64,000 bases of DNA from Pseudomonadota bacterium (lineage in GTDB: Bacteria; Pseudomonadota; Gammaproteobacteria; Steroidobacterales; Steroidobacteraceae): NCBI GenBank assembly GCA_023391815.1, contig JAEWAF010000001.1:1-64000 (forward strand), in the 5' to 3' direction. The notes below the pieces were generated by a model, which made no database searches, was not told where the DNA came from, and saw nothing but the letters and a program-made list of their open reading frames with translations. This document shows, in pieces, positions 1 to 9,365 of this stretch. Made by a program: the position numbers and the translations under genes. Every line of letters begins with the position of its first letter. Within the stretch, counting starts at the first letter, position 1.

Positions 1-2234
1 CGCGCGAAGCGCGGCACGAGTTCATGACCGTCGAGCATCTGCTGCTCGCGATCGTGGACACGCCGAAAGTCCGGGAAATCCTCCGCGCCTGCGGCGCCGA
101 TGTTGCTCGGCTGCGCAAGGACTTGAAGGATTTCATCGATCAGACCACACCGCGGTTAAAGGATGATGACGATCGCGAAGTGCAGCCGACGCTGGGCTTC
201 CAGCGCGTCCTGCAGCGCGCGGTGTTTCACGTCCAGTCCAGCGGCAAGAAGGAAGTGACCGCAGCCAACGTGCTCGTGGCCATTTTCAGCGAGAAGCATT
301 CGCACGCGGCCTATCTGCTCTCCATGCAGGACGTCGCCCGCCTGGACGTCGTCAATTACATCTCCCATGGCCTCTCGAAGATCGCCGAGGACCGTCCCGA
401 CAAGGAAGAATCCTCGCCGGGCAGTGAAGCGGAGCGGGGCGAGCCCGATGGCGGCACCGCGCTCGAGAAGTTCACCACCAATTTGAACAAGCAGGCGATG
501 GAAGGGCGCATCGATCCGTTGATCGGTCGCAAGATCGAGATCGAGCGCACTGTCGAGATCCTGTGCCGTCGTCGCAAGAACAATCCGCTGTACGTCGGCG
601 AAGCCGGCGTCGGCAAGACCGCGATCGCCGAAGGGCTCGCGCGCATGATCATCGAGGACAAAGTCCCCGAAGTGCTCTCCGACAGCACGGTGTACTCGCT
701 CGACATGGGTGCCCTGATCGCCGGTACCAAGTACCGCGGCGATTTCGAGAAACGCCTGAAGAGCGTGCTGAGCGAGCTGAAGAAGAATCCAGGCTCGATT
801 CTGTTCATCGACGAGATCCATACCGTGATCGGCGCCGGTGCGGCGTCGGGCGGCGTCATGGATGCCTCCAACCTGATCAAGCCGGCGCTCGCCAACGGCG
901 AGCTGCGCTGCATTGGTTCGACGACCTACAGCGAATACCGCGGCATCTTCGAGAAGGACCATGCGCTCGCGCGTCGCTTCCAGAAGATCGACATCGTCGA
1001 GCCGACGGTGCCGGAGACGGTCGAGATCCTGAAGGGTCTGCGCTCGCGCTTCGAAGAGCATCACAACGTGAAATATGCCGATGACGCGCTGGTGTCGGCG
1101 GCGGAGCTCGCCGCGCGTCACATCAACGATCGTCAGTTGCCCGACAAGGCCATCGACGTGATCGACGAGGCGGGCGCGCGTCTGCGCCTGAAGCCCGAAG
1201 GCGAGCGCGAGACGACCGTCACGACTCAGATGATCGAGGATGTGGTCGCGCGCATTGCACGCATCCCGCCGAAGAACGTGTCGACCTCGGACAAGGACGT
1301 GCTGAAGAACCTCGAGCGCAATCTCAAGCTCGTGATCTTCGGACAAGACCCGGCGATCGAGTCGCTGGCCTCGGCGATCAAGATGTCCCGCTCGGGCCTG
1401 GGCGATCAGCGCAAGCCGGTCGGCTCGTTCCTGTTCGCCGGTCCCACCGGCGTCGGCAAGACCGAAGTCACGCGTCAGCTCGCCATCGCGCTCGGCGTCG
1501 AGCTGATCCGCTTCGACATGTCCGAATACATGGAGCGGCACACGGTGTCGCGTCTGATCGGCGCGCCTCCGGGCTACGTCGGCTTCGACCAGGGCGGTCT
1601 GCTGACCGAGGCGATCAACAAACATCCGCACTCGGTGCTGCTGCTCGATGAGGTCGAGAAGGCGCATCCGGATGTGTTCAACCTGCTGCTGCAGGTCATG
1701 GACCACGGCACGCTCACCGACAACAACGGCCGCAAGGCGGACTTTCGGCACGTGGTCATCGTCATGACGACCAACGCCGGTGCGTTCGAGATGAATCGGC
1801 CGTCGATCGGCTTCACCCAGCAGGATCATGCGACCGACGGCATGGAAGCGATCAAGCGGATGTTCTCGCCCGAGTTCCGCAACCGTCTGGATGGCATCAT
1901 CCAGTTCAACGGCCTGGATCCGCGCACCATTCAGCGCGTGGTCGACAAGTTGCTGGTGGAAGTCGAGGCCCAGCTCGAACAGAAGGGCGTGCAGCTGCAT
2001 ATCGACGACACGGCGCGCGAATGGATGGCGCGCAAGGGCTACGATCCGAAGATGGGCGCACGGCCCATGGCTCGTGTCATCCAGGAAGCGATCAAGCGGC
2101 CGCTCGCCGAAGAGCTGCTGTTCGGTCGGCTGGTCGGCGGCGGTCACGCCTTCGTCACGGTCGGTCCGGACGACAAGCTCAAAGTGGAAGCGCGCGCCGA
2201 TACGGAGCAGGCGCTGCTGGAAGAGTCCAAATAA
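1..2234 (+). CDS. clpA: ATP-dependent Clp protease ATP-binding subunit ClpA (5' end outside window)
   Basis: ClpA is the AAA+ unfoldase that feeds substrates, including N-degron proteins delivered by ClpS, to the ClpP peptidase in the cytoplasm. The reading frame is already open at base 3 and reads REARHEF before the Met at 24. In the family that Met is internal (the FMTVEHLLLA motif of the Clp N domain), so the true start lies upstream. Two AAA+ modules are visible: Walker A GEAGVGKT near 597-620 and GPTGVGKT near 1441-1464, followed by a ClpB-D2-like C-terminal domain. About 20 N-terminal residues are missing compared with the usual ~755. The gene converges on infA. clpS would be expected just upstream, outside the window. 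Confidence 0.97.
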   Translation, partial: REARHEFMTVEHLLLAIVDTPKVREILRACGADVARLRKDLKDFIDQTTPRLKDDDDREVQPTLGFQRVLQRAVFHVQSSGKKEVTAANVLVAIFSEKHSHAAYLLSMQDVARLDVVNYISHGLSKIAEDRPDKEESSPGSEAERGEPDGGTALEKFTTNLNKQAMEGRIDPLIGRKIEIERTVEILCRRRKNNPLYVGEAGVGKTAIAEGLARMIIEDKVPEVLSDSTVYSLDMGALIAGTKYRGDFEKRLKSVLSELKKNPGSILFIDEIHTVIGAGAASGGVMDASNLIKPALANGELRCIGSTTYSEYRGIFEKDHALARRFQKIDIVEPTVPETVEILKGLRSRFEEHHNVKYADDALVSAAELAARHINDRQLPDKAIDVIDEAGARLRLKPEGERETTVTTQMIEDVVARIARIPPKNVSTSDKDVLKNLERNLKLVIFGQDPAIESLASAIKMSRSGLGDQRKPVGSFLFAGPTGVGKTEVTRQLAIALGVELIRFDMSEYMERHTVSRLIGAPPGYVGFDQGGLLTEAINKHPHSVLLLDEVEKAHPDVFNLLLQVMDHGTLTDNNGRKADFRHVVIVMTTNAGAFEMNRPSIGFTQQDHATDGMEAIKRMFSPEFRNRLDGIIQFNGLDPRTIQRVVDKLLVEVEAQLEQKGVQLHIDDTAREWMARKGYDPKMGARPMARVIQEAIKRPLAEELLFGRLVGGGHAFVTVGPDDKLKVEARADTEQALLEESK

Positions 2235-2244
2235 ATCGGTGAAT

Positions 2245-2269
2245 CGGCAGCCGGGCGGCTGCCGGTTTC
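2245..2269 (+). terminator. Hairpin after clpA
   Basis: An 8-bp G+C-rich stem (CGGCAGCC/GGCTGCCG) with a GGGC loop is followed by GTTTCT. It lies 10 bases after the clpA stop and before convergent infA. A second hairpin (CGACAGC/GCTGTCG, about 2271-2294) follows and could serve infA on the other strand. The T-tracts are short, so termination is only probable. Confidence 0.5.
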
Positions 2270-2306
2270 TCGACAGCGGCGGCTGCGCTGTCGGAAAAGA
2301 GTCAGG

Positions 2307-2525
2307 TCATCGACCGCGGTACACGATGCGGCCTTTAGTCAGATCGTAGGGCGTGAGCTCCACGGTGACCGCGTCGCCAGTCAGGATGCGGATATAGTTC
2401 TTGCGCATCTTTCCGGAGATGTGCGCAATCACGGTGTGGCCGTTGTTCAGCTGCACCTTGAATGTGGTGTTCGGCAGCGTGTCGATCACACGGCCTTCCA
2501 TCTGAATCGCATCTTCTTTCGACAT
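2307..2525 (-). CDS. infA: Translation initiation factor IF-1
   Basis: IF-1 occupies the ribosomal A site during initiation and helps IF-2 and IF-3 select the initiator tRNA. The protein has 72 residues, the usual length. It begins MSKEDAIQMEGRV, contains the S1/OB-fold core and ends KGRIVYRGR, as in other gammaproteobacteria. The gene is convergent with clpA and lies downstream of aat on the same strand, the classical clpA-infA-aat arrangement. The 144-bp gap to aat could hold its own promoter, but I see no clear one. Confidence 0.98.
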   Translation of the reverse strand: MSKEDAIQMEGRVIDTLPNTTFKVQLNNGHTVIAHISGKMRKNYIRILTGDAVTVELTPYDLTKGRIVYRGR

Positions 2526-2669
2526 GCACTCTCAATGACTGTCCGGCAGGGCCCGCCGGCAAGGCGCGCGAATTGTGCATAAAGGCCCTAGCCATTGCAA
2601 TTGAAGGCCACTCTTACCCGTGCCAAGCGGCCTGCGCCCTCCGGGCGTCCTGCCCGGCACTGGCCAGTG

Positions 2670-3410
2670 TCATACGTTCGCGGGCGGTGCTTCGTTCCCG
2701 GCGGGGAGGCTGTCCTGGTTCCACAGACCTGGCTGGAACGGGGCGCTCACGTACTCCCCGAGCACTTGCGTGAACTCCAGGCGCGGGATCATCCGGGCGC
2801 CCAGGCTCATCAGGTGCGGGGTCGACATCTGACAGTCGATCATGTGGAAGCGGCGCGCAATCAGCTCCTCGCAGAGCCGCTTTAACGCGACTTTGGAGGC
2901 ATCCCGCTCCACGCTGAACATCGATTCGCCGAAGAACATGCCGCCGAGCGCCACCCCGTACAGGCCGCCGACCAGCCGCTCGTCGAGCCAGGTCTCCACC
3001 GAATGCGCGAAGCCGAGCTTGTGCAGCTTGATGTACGCGGCGCGCATCTCCGGCGACAGCCAGGTCCCGCCGGGGCGCAACTCGGTGCTGCCGCAGGCAC
3101 GCACCACGTCGCGAAAGGCGGTATCGATGCGGGTGACGAAGCCGCGATTACGGCTCGATTTGAGCAGGCTGCGCGACACCTTGAGCTGATCGGGCATCAG
3201 CACCGCGCGCGGATCGGGACACCACCACAGAATGGGCTGGCCGCGCGAGTACCAGGGGAAAATGCCGCGCCGATATGCGGCGAGCAGTCGCATCGGCGAT
3301 AAGTCGCCGCCGGCGGCGAGCAATCCATCGGGCTCGACCAAGGCGCGATCCACCGGCGGAAAGGCGTCCGGTGAATCGTGTTCCGAAAGCCAGACAATCG
3401 AGCCGCGCAT
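2670..3410 (-). CDS. aat: Leucyl/phenylalanyl-tRNA--protein transferase
   Basis: Aat adds Leu or Phe from aminoacyl-tRNA to the N-terminus of proteins starting with Arg or Lys, creating N-degrons for ClpS-ClpAP. It therefore belongs functionally with the neighbouring clpA. The 246-residue length is typical. Family signatures are visible: DGLLAAGGDLS, YRRGIFPWYS, WWCPDPRAV and the later GLYGVALGGMFFGESMFS segment. The start is 3 bases downstream of the stop of the GNAT-type gene, so the two are very probably co-transcribed and translationally coupled. Confidence 0.97.
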   Translation of the reverse strand: MRGSIVWLSEHDSPDAFPPVDRALVEPDGLLAAGGDLSPMRLLAAYRRGIFPWYSRGQPILWWCPDPRAVLMPDQLKVSRSLLKSSRNRGFVTRIDTAFRDVVRACGSTELRPGGTWLSPEMRAAYIKLHKLGFAHSVETWLDERLVGGLYGVALGGMFFGESMFSVERDASKVALKRLCEELIARRFHMIDCQMSTPHLMSLGARMIPRLEFTQVLGEYVSAPFQPGLWNQDSLPAGNEAPPANV

Positions 3411-3413
3411 GGT

Positions 3414-4559
3414 TCAAGGCCCTCGGTGGTATGGCGTATGTTCCTCGACTTGCAGGATATATTGATCTATCGCCGCGCGCTCATCATTTAAATAGTGATC
3501 GATCGCCCGGCGAAAGCGCGGCTCGGCGATCCAATGCGCCGACCAGGTCTCGGTCGGCTCGAAGCCGCGCGGCACCTTGTGCTCGCCCTGGGTGCCAGGC
3601 TCGAAGTGCTTCAGCCCCTGCTCGATGCAGTACTCGATGCCCTGGTAATAACAGGTCTCGAAGTGCAGGCTGTGATAGTTCGCGGCCGCGCCCCAGTAGC
3701 GTCCATAAAGCACCTCCCCGCCGCGAAAGAAAATCGCCGTCGCGATCGGCTCGCCCCGATACTCCGCGAGCTTGATGACGACCGACTGCGGCATCACCGC
3801 CGAGACCGCCTGAAAGAACTCGACGTTCAAGTAATGCTCGTGGCCATGCGCTTCGAACGTCGCGGCGGAAAAACCGAACACGATGTCCCACAGTCGGGCA
3901 TCCATCTCGCCGCCGGTGAGTGTGCGAAACGTGACACCGCCTTCGCTCACCCGCCGACGCTCGCGCAGTGCTTTCTTGCGCTTGTCGGAGCGGAACGTCG
4001 CGATGAAGTCGTCGAATGTTTGATAGCCGCGATTGTGCCAGTGGAACTGACAATCCTTGCGCCACAAGTAACCGGCCTCGCGCAAGGATGCACGGTCCTC
4101 ATCGTTGAGGAACAACAGATGCGCGGAGGAGAGGTGCTCGGACTTCGCATACGTGAGCAACTCGGTGCTCAATCGTGTGCGCACCTCGGCCGATGCATCC
4201 GGCGCGAGCAGCAATCGAGGTCCCGTCGCCGGTGTGAACGGCGGCATGCTCACGAGTTTCGGGTAATAGCGCAGGCCCGCTTGATCGTAAGCGCGGGCCC
4301 AGCTCCAGTCGAACACGAACTCGCCCCACGAATGAGTTTTCCGATACAGCGGCATGGCCGCGATCAGCCGCTCGCCGTCTTCGAGCACCAGATGATTGGG
4401 CTGCCATCCGGCCGCCTGGCCGACGCAACCGGTGCGTTCGAGCGCGAGCAGAAATTCGTGCCGAACGAACGGATTGCCGCCGAGCGCCAGCGCATTCCAT
4501 TGCGCGGCGGGCAGGCGATCGATGCTGGTGACGATGCGCGCTTGCAGAGAGGCTGGCAT
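3414..4559 (-). CDS. GNAT-fold N-acyltransferase (DUF482/COG3146 family)
   Basis: This 381-residue cytoplasmic protein belongs to the peptidogalycan-biosynthesis/recognition-like family often found beside aat. The N-terminal half carries NPFVRHEFLLALE and VFDWSWARAYDQ. The C-terminal half has the acyltransferase-like GRYWGA, LHFETCYYQGIEYCI and PGTQGEHKVPRGFEPTETWSAHW blocks typical of the family. The biochemical role is not established. A FemAB/GNAT-like transfer of an acyl or aminoacyl group is an inference. It is the first gene of a pair with aat, separated by 3 bases. The ATG start is used because the conserved region begins soon after it; no strong ribosome binding site is visible. Confidence 0.85.
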   Translation of the reverse strand: MPASLQARIVTSIDRLPAAQWNALALGGNPFVRHEFLLALERTGCVGQAAGWQPNHLVLEDGERLIAAMPLYRKTHSWGEFVFDWSWARAYDQAGLRYYPKLVSMPPFTPATGPRLLLAPDASAEVRTRLSTELLTYAKSEHLSSAHLLFLNDEDRASLREAGYLWRKDCQFHWHNRGYQTFDDFIATFRSDKRKKALRERRRVSEGGVTFRTLTGGEMDARLWDIVFGFSAATFEAHGHEHYLNVEFFQAVSAVMPQSVVIKLAEYRGEPIATAIFFRGGEVLYGRYWGAAANYHSLHFETCYYQGIEYCIEQGLKHFEPGTQGEHKVPRGFEPTETWSAHWIAEPRFRRAIDHYLNDERAAIDQYILQVEEHTPYHRGP

Positions 4560-4670
4560 TGGCCGCGATGTTACCGATCGGCAGGGCGAGAGCGCGCGTC
4601 GGCGCGCGCCGTCAGCTTCCCGCGGGATGACCGCAGCCGCGCTTCCTGGGGACGCGCAGCTTTGCCGGCC

Positions 4671-5642
<972 letters not shown>

Positions 5643-5972
5643 GTATGATTCACCTTCACGATCCTTAAAGCGTCGACGCGGAAGTTCTGACAATCTGTGA
5701 GGGCGGCGGCCGCGAATAGCAACGCCGCGTTGCTCCTCCTGAGCGGCCCTCGTTCTTGCCACCCCGAGGGGTTGGCAGGGCGTGCATGGTATGAAATGCA
5801 CCCGCGGCCGCCAAATAGACCGGATCAATGCCGGGTATCGACGGACACCTGCGCAGGTGCGCCACGCGGCTCCGTTCAGGGTTTGGCTTGGCCCGCCGGG
5901 GCCGGGTTAATGTATATTCGTTATCAGTGGTTTACGAAGCTTTTCTTATGCACTTGGTTGGGGTGAATCGAT
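5643..5972. promoter_or_regulatory. Intergenic region between divergent trxB and ftsK
   Basis: These 330 bases contain no credible gene and must hold promoters for both directions. A TATATT box near 5911-5917 preceded by TTGGC-type hexamers is a weak sigma-70 candidate for ftsK, with poor spacing. Nothing else stands out. Confidence 0.4.
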
Positions 5973-8294
5973 TTGGCCAGCAGGGCTGAGGCTCGCGACG
6001 GACTGCGCTTGGGGTCCACCGTCGTGCGGTCGTTGCGCGAAGGGGCGCTATGGGTGTTCGGCGCGCTGGCACTGATCGTGCTCGCGGCGCTGATGACCTA
6101 CGACCGCCACGATCCATCGTTCGCGACGACCGGCGAGCCCGGGCCGATCGCCAACATCATCGGTCCGTTAGGCGCGCATCTTGCGGGATTGCTGGTGCTG
6201 CTGTTCGGCGCGCCCGCGTTCCTGTTTCCGGTGATGATCGGTTTTGCCGGCTGGCTGCTGTACCGGGATCGCAGTAAAGACGATGCGCAGTCGCGCGCCA
6301 CGCTTGCGTTTCGCGGCCTGGGCTTTCTGCTGACGCTCGCGACCAGCTGTGGACTTGCGAGCCTGCATTTCACGATTCACAGCTATCCGGATTCGGCCGG
6401 CGGCGTGCTCGGCTCGCTGGTCGGCAACGGGCTCGGCTCGGGCTTCGGCTTTCTAGGCGGGACGCTGATTCTGCTGGCGTTGTGGCTCGCGGGCGTGTCG
6501 CTGTTCGTCGGTCATTCGTGGATCGAGGTCATGGACGTGACCGGCCGTGCGACGTTGCGGGCCTTCGAATGGTTGTCCGGCCGGCTCAGCACGGCGCGTG
6601 AGATCAAACAGGGCCGCGAGGTGAAGGAAGCGCGCAGCGAAGTCATTCGCGAAGAGAAGAAGCGCGTCGCCTCCCGGCCGCCGCCGAAGATCGAGCGCGT
6701 CGAGCAGAAAGTGGAGAAGAGCGAGCGCGTCGAGAAGGAGCGTCAGGTCGCGCTGTTCGAGGCCCCGCAGTCGAAGGAACTGCCGCCGCTGTCATTGCTC
6801 GATGATCCGCCGCCGAAACAGCAGGGATATTCGTCCGAAGCGCTGGAGGCCATGTCGCGCCTGGTCGAGCTGAAGCTGCGTGACTTCGGTGTCGAAGCCG
6901 ATGTCGTGGCCGTCAATCCAGGCCCGGTGATCACGCGCTTCGAGCTGAGTCTCGGCACCGGCGTCAAAGTCAGTCAGATCACCAATCTCGCGAAGGACCT
7001 CGCTCGTGCGTTGTCTGCGATCAGCGTGCGCGTCGTGGAAGTGATTCCGGGCAAGTCGACCGTGGGCCTGGAAATTCCGAACGAGAAGCGCGAGATCGTC
7101 ACGTTGGGCGAGATCATCAAGTCCAAAGCTTACGATGAGATGTCCTCGCCGCTGGCCCTCGTGCTCGGTAAGGACATCAGCGGCGGACCGGTCTGCGCGG
7201 ACCTCGCTCGCATGCCGCACTTGCTCGTCGGCGGTACTACCGGTTCGGGTAAGTCGACCGCGGTCAACGCGATGGTGCTCTCGTTGCTCTACAAGGCATC
7301 GGCCGAGCACGTCCGCCTGATCATGATCGATCCGAAGATGCTGGAATTGTCGGTGTACGAAGGCATTCCGCACCTGTTGGCGCCGGTCGTCACCGATATG
7401 AAGGAAGCCGCCAACGCGCTGCGTTGGTGCGTGGCCGAGATGGAACGTCGCTATCAATTGATGGCCGCAATGGGCGTGCGAAATCTCGCCGGCTTCAATC
7501 GCAAGATCAAGGAAGCGCAGGAAGCGAAGCAGCCGATCCGTGATCCGCTGCTGATGAAGATGCTGGGCCCGGAAGGCGATCCGAACGAAGTCCCGTTCCT
7601 CGAGCCGCTGCCGTTCATCGTCGTCATCGTCGATGAGTTGGCCGACATGATGATGATCGTCGGCAAGAAGGTGGAAGAGCTGATCGCACGCCTGGCGCAA
7701 AAGGCGCGTGCCTCGGGCATTCACCTGATTCTCGCCACGCAACGTCCGTCGGTGGACGTGATCACCGGTTTGATCAAAGCAAACATTCCCACGCGTATCG
7801 CGTTCCAGGTGTCGGCGAAGGTCGACTCGCGCACGATTCTGGATCAGATGGGAGCCGAGGCATTGCTCGGTCACGGCGACATGTTGTTCCTCCAGCCGGG
7901 CACCTCGGTGCCGGTTCGCGTGCACGGCGCGTTCGTGTCGGATGCCGAAGTGCATCGCGTCGTCGGCAGCTTGAAGGGCGCCTCGCCCCCGGCCTATGTC
8001 GATGAGATCCTGAAGGGACCTTCGATGCCGATTCCGGGTCTGAAGGGCGAGGACGACGAGGGCGGGGAAGGTGGCGAGGGCTCGGATGGCGAGCAGGATC
8101 CTTTGTACGATCAGGCCGTGAAGATCGTGGTCGAATCGCGCAAGGCGTCGATCTCCGGCGTGCAGCGTCGTCTGAAGATCGGTTACAACCGCGCTGCCCG
8201 GATGATCGAGACCATGGAGGCGGCCGGCTTGGTCGGGCCGCTGCAGTCCAACGGCTCGCGTGAAGTGCTGGCGCCGCCGCCGGTCGAAGAGTAG
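5973..8294 (+). CDS. ftsK: DNA translocase FtsK
   Basis: FtsK anchors to the division septum, pumps DNA toward dif and activates XerCD. The protein has 773 residues. The N-terminal ~190 residues hold four hydrophobic membrane segments. A charged linker (about 205-260, rich in Glu, Lys and Arg) follows. The motor then carries Walker A GGTTGSGKS and the DELADMMM Walker-B region. The C-terminal winged-helix gamma domain (about 705-760) includes SGVQRRLKIGYNRAARMIE. The start is TTG, preceded by GGGGTGA; the next in-frame ATG would remove the first membrane segment. The short linker makes it a compact FtsK. lolA follows 4 bases after the stop. Confidence 0.96.
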   Translation: MASRAEARDGLRLGSTVVRSLREGALWVFGALALIVLAALMTYDRHDPSFATTGEPGPIANIIGPLGAHLAGLLVLLFGAPAFLFPVMIGFAGWLLYRDRSKDDAQSRATLAFRGLGFLLTLATSCGLASLHFTIHSYPDSAGGVLGSLVGNGLGSGFGFLGGTLILLALWLAGVSLFVGHSWIEVMDVTGRATLRAFEWLSGRLSTAREIKQGREVKEARSEVIREEKKRVASRPPPKIERVEQKVEKSERVEKERQVALFEAPQSKELPPLSLLDDPPPKQQGYSSEALEAMSRLVELKLRDFGVEADVVAVNPGPVITRFELSLGTGVKVSQITNLAKDLARALSAISVRVVEVIPGKSTVGLEIPNEKREIVTLGEIIKSKAYDEMSSPLALVLGKDISGGPVCADLARMPHLLVGGTTGSGKSTAVNAMVLSLLYKASAEHVRLIMIDPKMLELSVYEGIPHLLAPVVTDMKEAANALRWCVAEMERRYQLMAAMGVRNLAGFNRKIKEAQEAKQPIRDPLLMKMLGPEGDPNEVPFLEPLPFIVVIVDELADMMMIVGKKVEELIARLAQKARASGIHLILATQRPSVDVITGLIKANIPTRIAFQVSAKVDSRTILDQMGAEALLGHGDMLFLQPGTSVPVRVHGAFVSDAEVHRVVGSLKGASPPAYVDEILKGPSMPIPGLKGEDDEGGEGGEGSDGEQDPLYDQAVKIVVESRKASISGVQRRLKIGYNRAARMIETMEAAGLVGPLQSNGSREVLAPPPVEE

Positions 8295-8298
8295 AGCG

Positions 8299-8955
8299 AT
8301 GAAACGTTTTTCCAGTGCAGCTCGCTTCGCGGCCGCGTTGCTCTTGACGATGGTGGCTCACGTGTCGCTCGCGGCGTCCGATCCGGCCGCGGGTCGGCAG
8401 AAGGTCGAGGGCTTCCTGCAAGGGCTGCAGTCGCTGCAGGCTCAGTTCAAACAAACGCTCAGCGATCGCAACGGCCTTACCGTCGAGCAGGCGAGCGGCA
8501 CGCTTGCGATCCGCCGGCCCGATCGGTTCCGCTGGGATTATCGGGAGCCCAACGAACAGGTCATCGTCGCCGACGGCTCGCGCATCTGGCTGTACGACGC
8601 CGACCTCGAACAGGTCACCGTGCGGAAGTTGGATGACACGCTGTCGGCCACGCCCGCCATGCTGCTGAGCGGGCAGGGCAACCTGCAGGACAACTTCAGC
8701 GTGACCCAGACGGCGCAGGAGGGCAGCGTATTTTGGGTCCGCATGCAACCCAAGCGCGACGATACGGATTTCAAATGGGTGCGCCTCGGCTTCGAGGGCA
8801 ACACGCTCAAGTTCATGCAGCTGGCCGACAAGCTCGGCCAGACGACCAACCTGGAATTCGCACAATTGGAACGCAATCCCGCCCTCGATCCGTCACGATT
8901 CACGTTTACTGTGCCGCCGGGTGCCGATGTGATCGGCGATACCTCGGGGAATTGA
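8299..8955 (+). CDS. lolA: Outer-membrane lipoprotein carrier protein LolA
   Basis: LolA shuttles lipoproteins through the periplasm from LolCDE to LolB at the outer membrane. The protein has 218 residues with a clear signal peptide: MKRF, then hydrophobic AALLLTMVAHVSLAA, then the mature SDPAAG. The mature half-barrel contains FKQTLSDRNG, PDRFRWDY and the DLEQVTVRKLD segment. The ATG at 8299 is chosen because it gives a correct signal peptide; the frame is open further upstream inside ftsK. The gene lies 4 bases after ftsK and just ahead of the VanZ-like gene, indicating an operon ftsK-lolA-vanZ-rarA. Confidence 0.95.
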   Translation: MKRFSSAARFAAALLLTMVAHVSLAASDPAAGRQKVEGFLQGLQSLQAQFKQTLSDRNGLTVEQASGTLAIRRPDRFRWDYREPNEQVIVADGSRIWLYDADLEQVTVRKLDDTLSATPAMLLSGQGNLQDNFSVTQTAQEGSVFWVRMQPKRDDTDFKWVRLGFEGNTLKFMQLADKLGQTTNLEFAQLERNPALDPSRFTFTVPPGADVIGDTSGN

Positions 8956-8960
8956 TCTTC

Positions 8961-9365
8961 ATGTTGCCATTGCGATTTCCACGGCTGTGGCTCGGCCTCG
9001 GCTGGCTCGCCGTCGTTCTCGCCATCATCGCCTGCCTGGTGCCGATGAGCGAATTGCCACAGCCGGCGAGCTTGAGCGACAAGTCCGAGCACATCCTTGG
9101 GTACCTGCTGCTCTCGTGCTGGTTTGTCGGGATCTACCCGCGAACGCGCTATTGGACGATTGCCGTGGGCCTCGGCCTCATGGGCGTGCTCATCGAATTC
9201 GCTCAGGGCGCCATGCACTATGGGCGCCAGGCCGATCCGTTGGACGTGCTCGCGAACTGCACCGGCATCCTGATCGGGCTGTTGCTCGGCCGGTGGCTGA
9301 TCGGCGGCTGGGCGCAGCGGGTGGAAGCGCTGGTGGGATTCGTGATCGGGACACAGAAGTCGTGA
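8961..9365 (+). CDS. VanZ-like small membrane protein
   Basis: A 134-residue inner-membrane protein with four hydrophobic segments (about residues 8-25, 42-58, 63-80 and 88-106). It has the VanZ-family pattern: D-K-S-E-H-I-x-G-Y after the first helix, and E-F-x-Q-x-x-x-x-R-x-A-D-x-x-D between the later helices. VanZ confers low-level teicoplanin resistance in one system; chromosomal relatives have no firm function. The ATG follows lolA by 5 bases and the stop overlaps the rarA GTG by 4 bases, so it is translationally coupled within the operon. The upstream in-frame extension overlapping lolA is disregarded. Confidence 0.85.
   Translation: MLPLRFPRLWLGLGWLAVVLAIIACLVPMSELPQPASLSDKSEHILGYLLLSCWFVGIYPRTRYWTIAVGLGLMGVLIEFAQGAMHYGRQADPLDVLANCTGILIGLLLGRWLIGGWAQRVEALVGFVIGTQKS

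Noticed and set aside
156..2147. 663-codon open frame on the minus strand opposite clpA
   Set aside because: Antisense to a clearly conserved gene, His/Arg/Leu-rich as expected from high-G+C shadow frames, with no domain pattern.
6792..7955. 387-codon minus-strand frame inside ftsK
   Set aside because: Shadow of the ftsK motor domain, with His/Asp/Gln-rich composition and no recognisable family.
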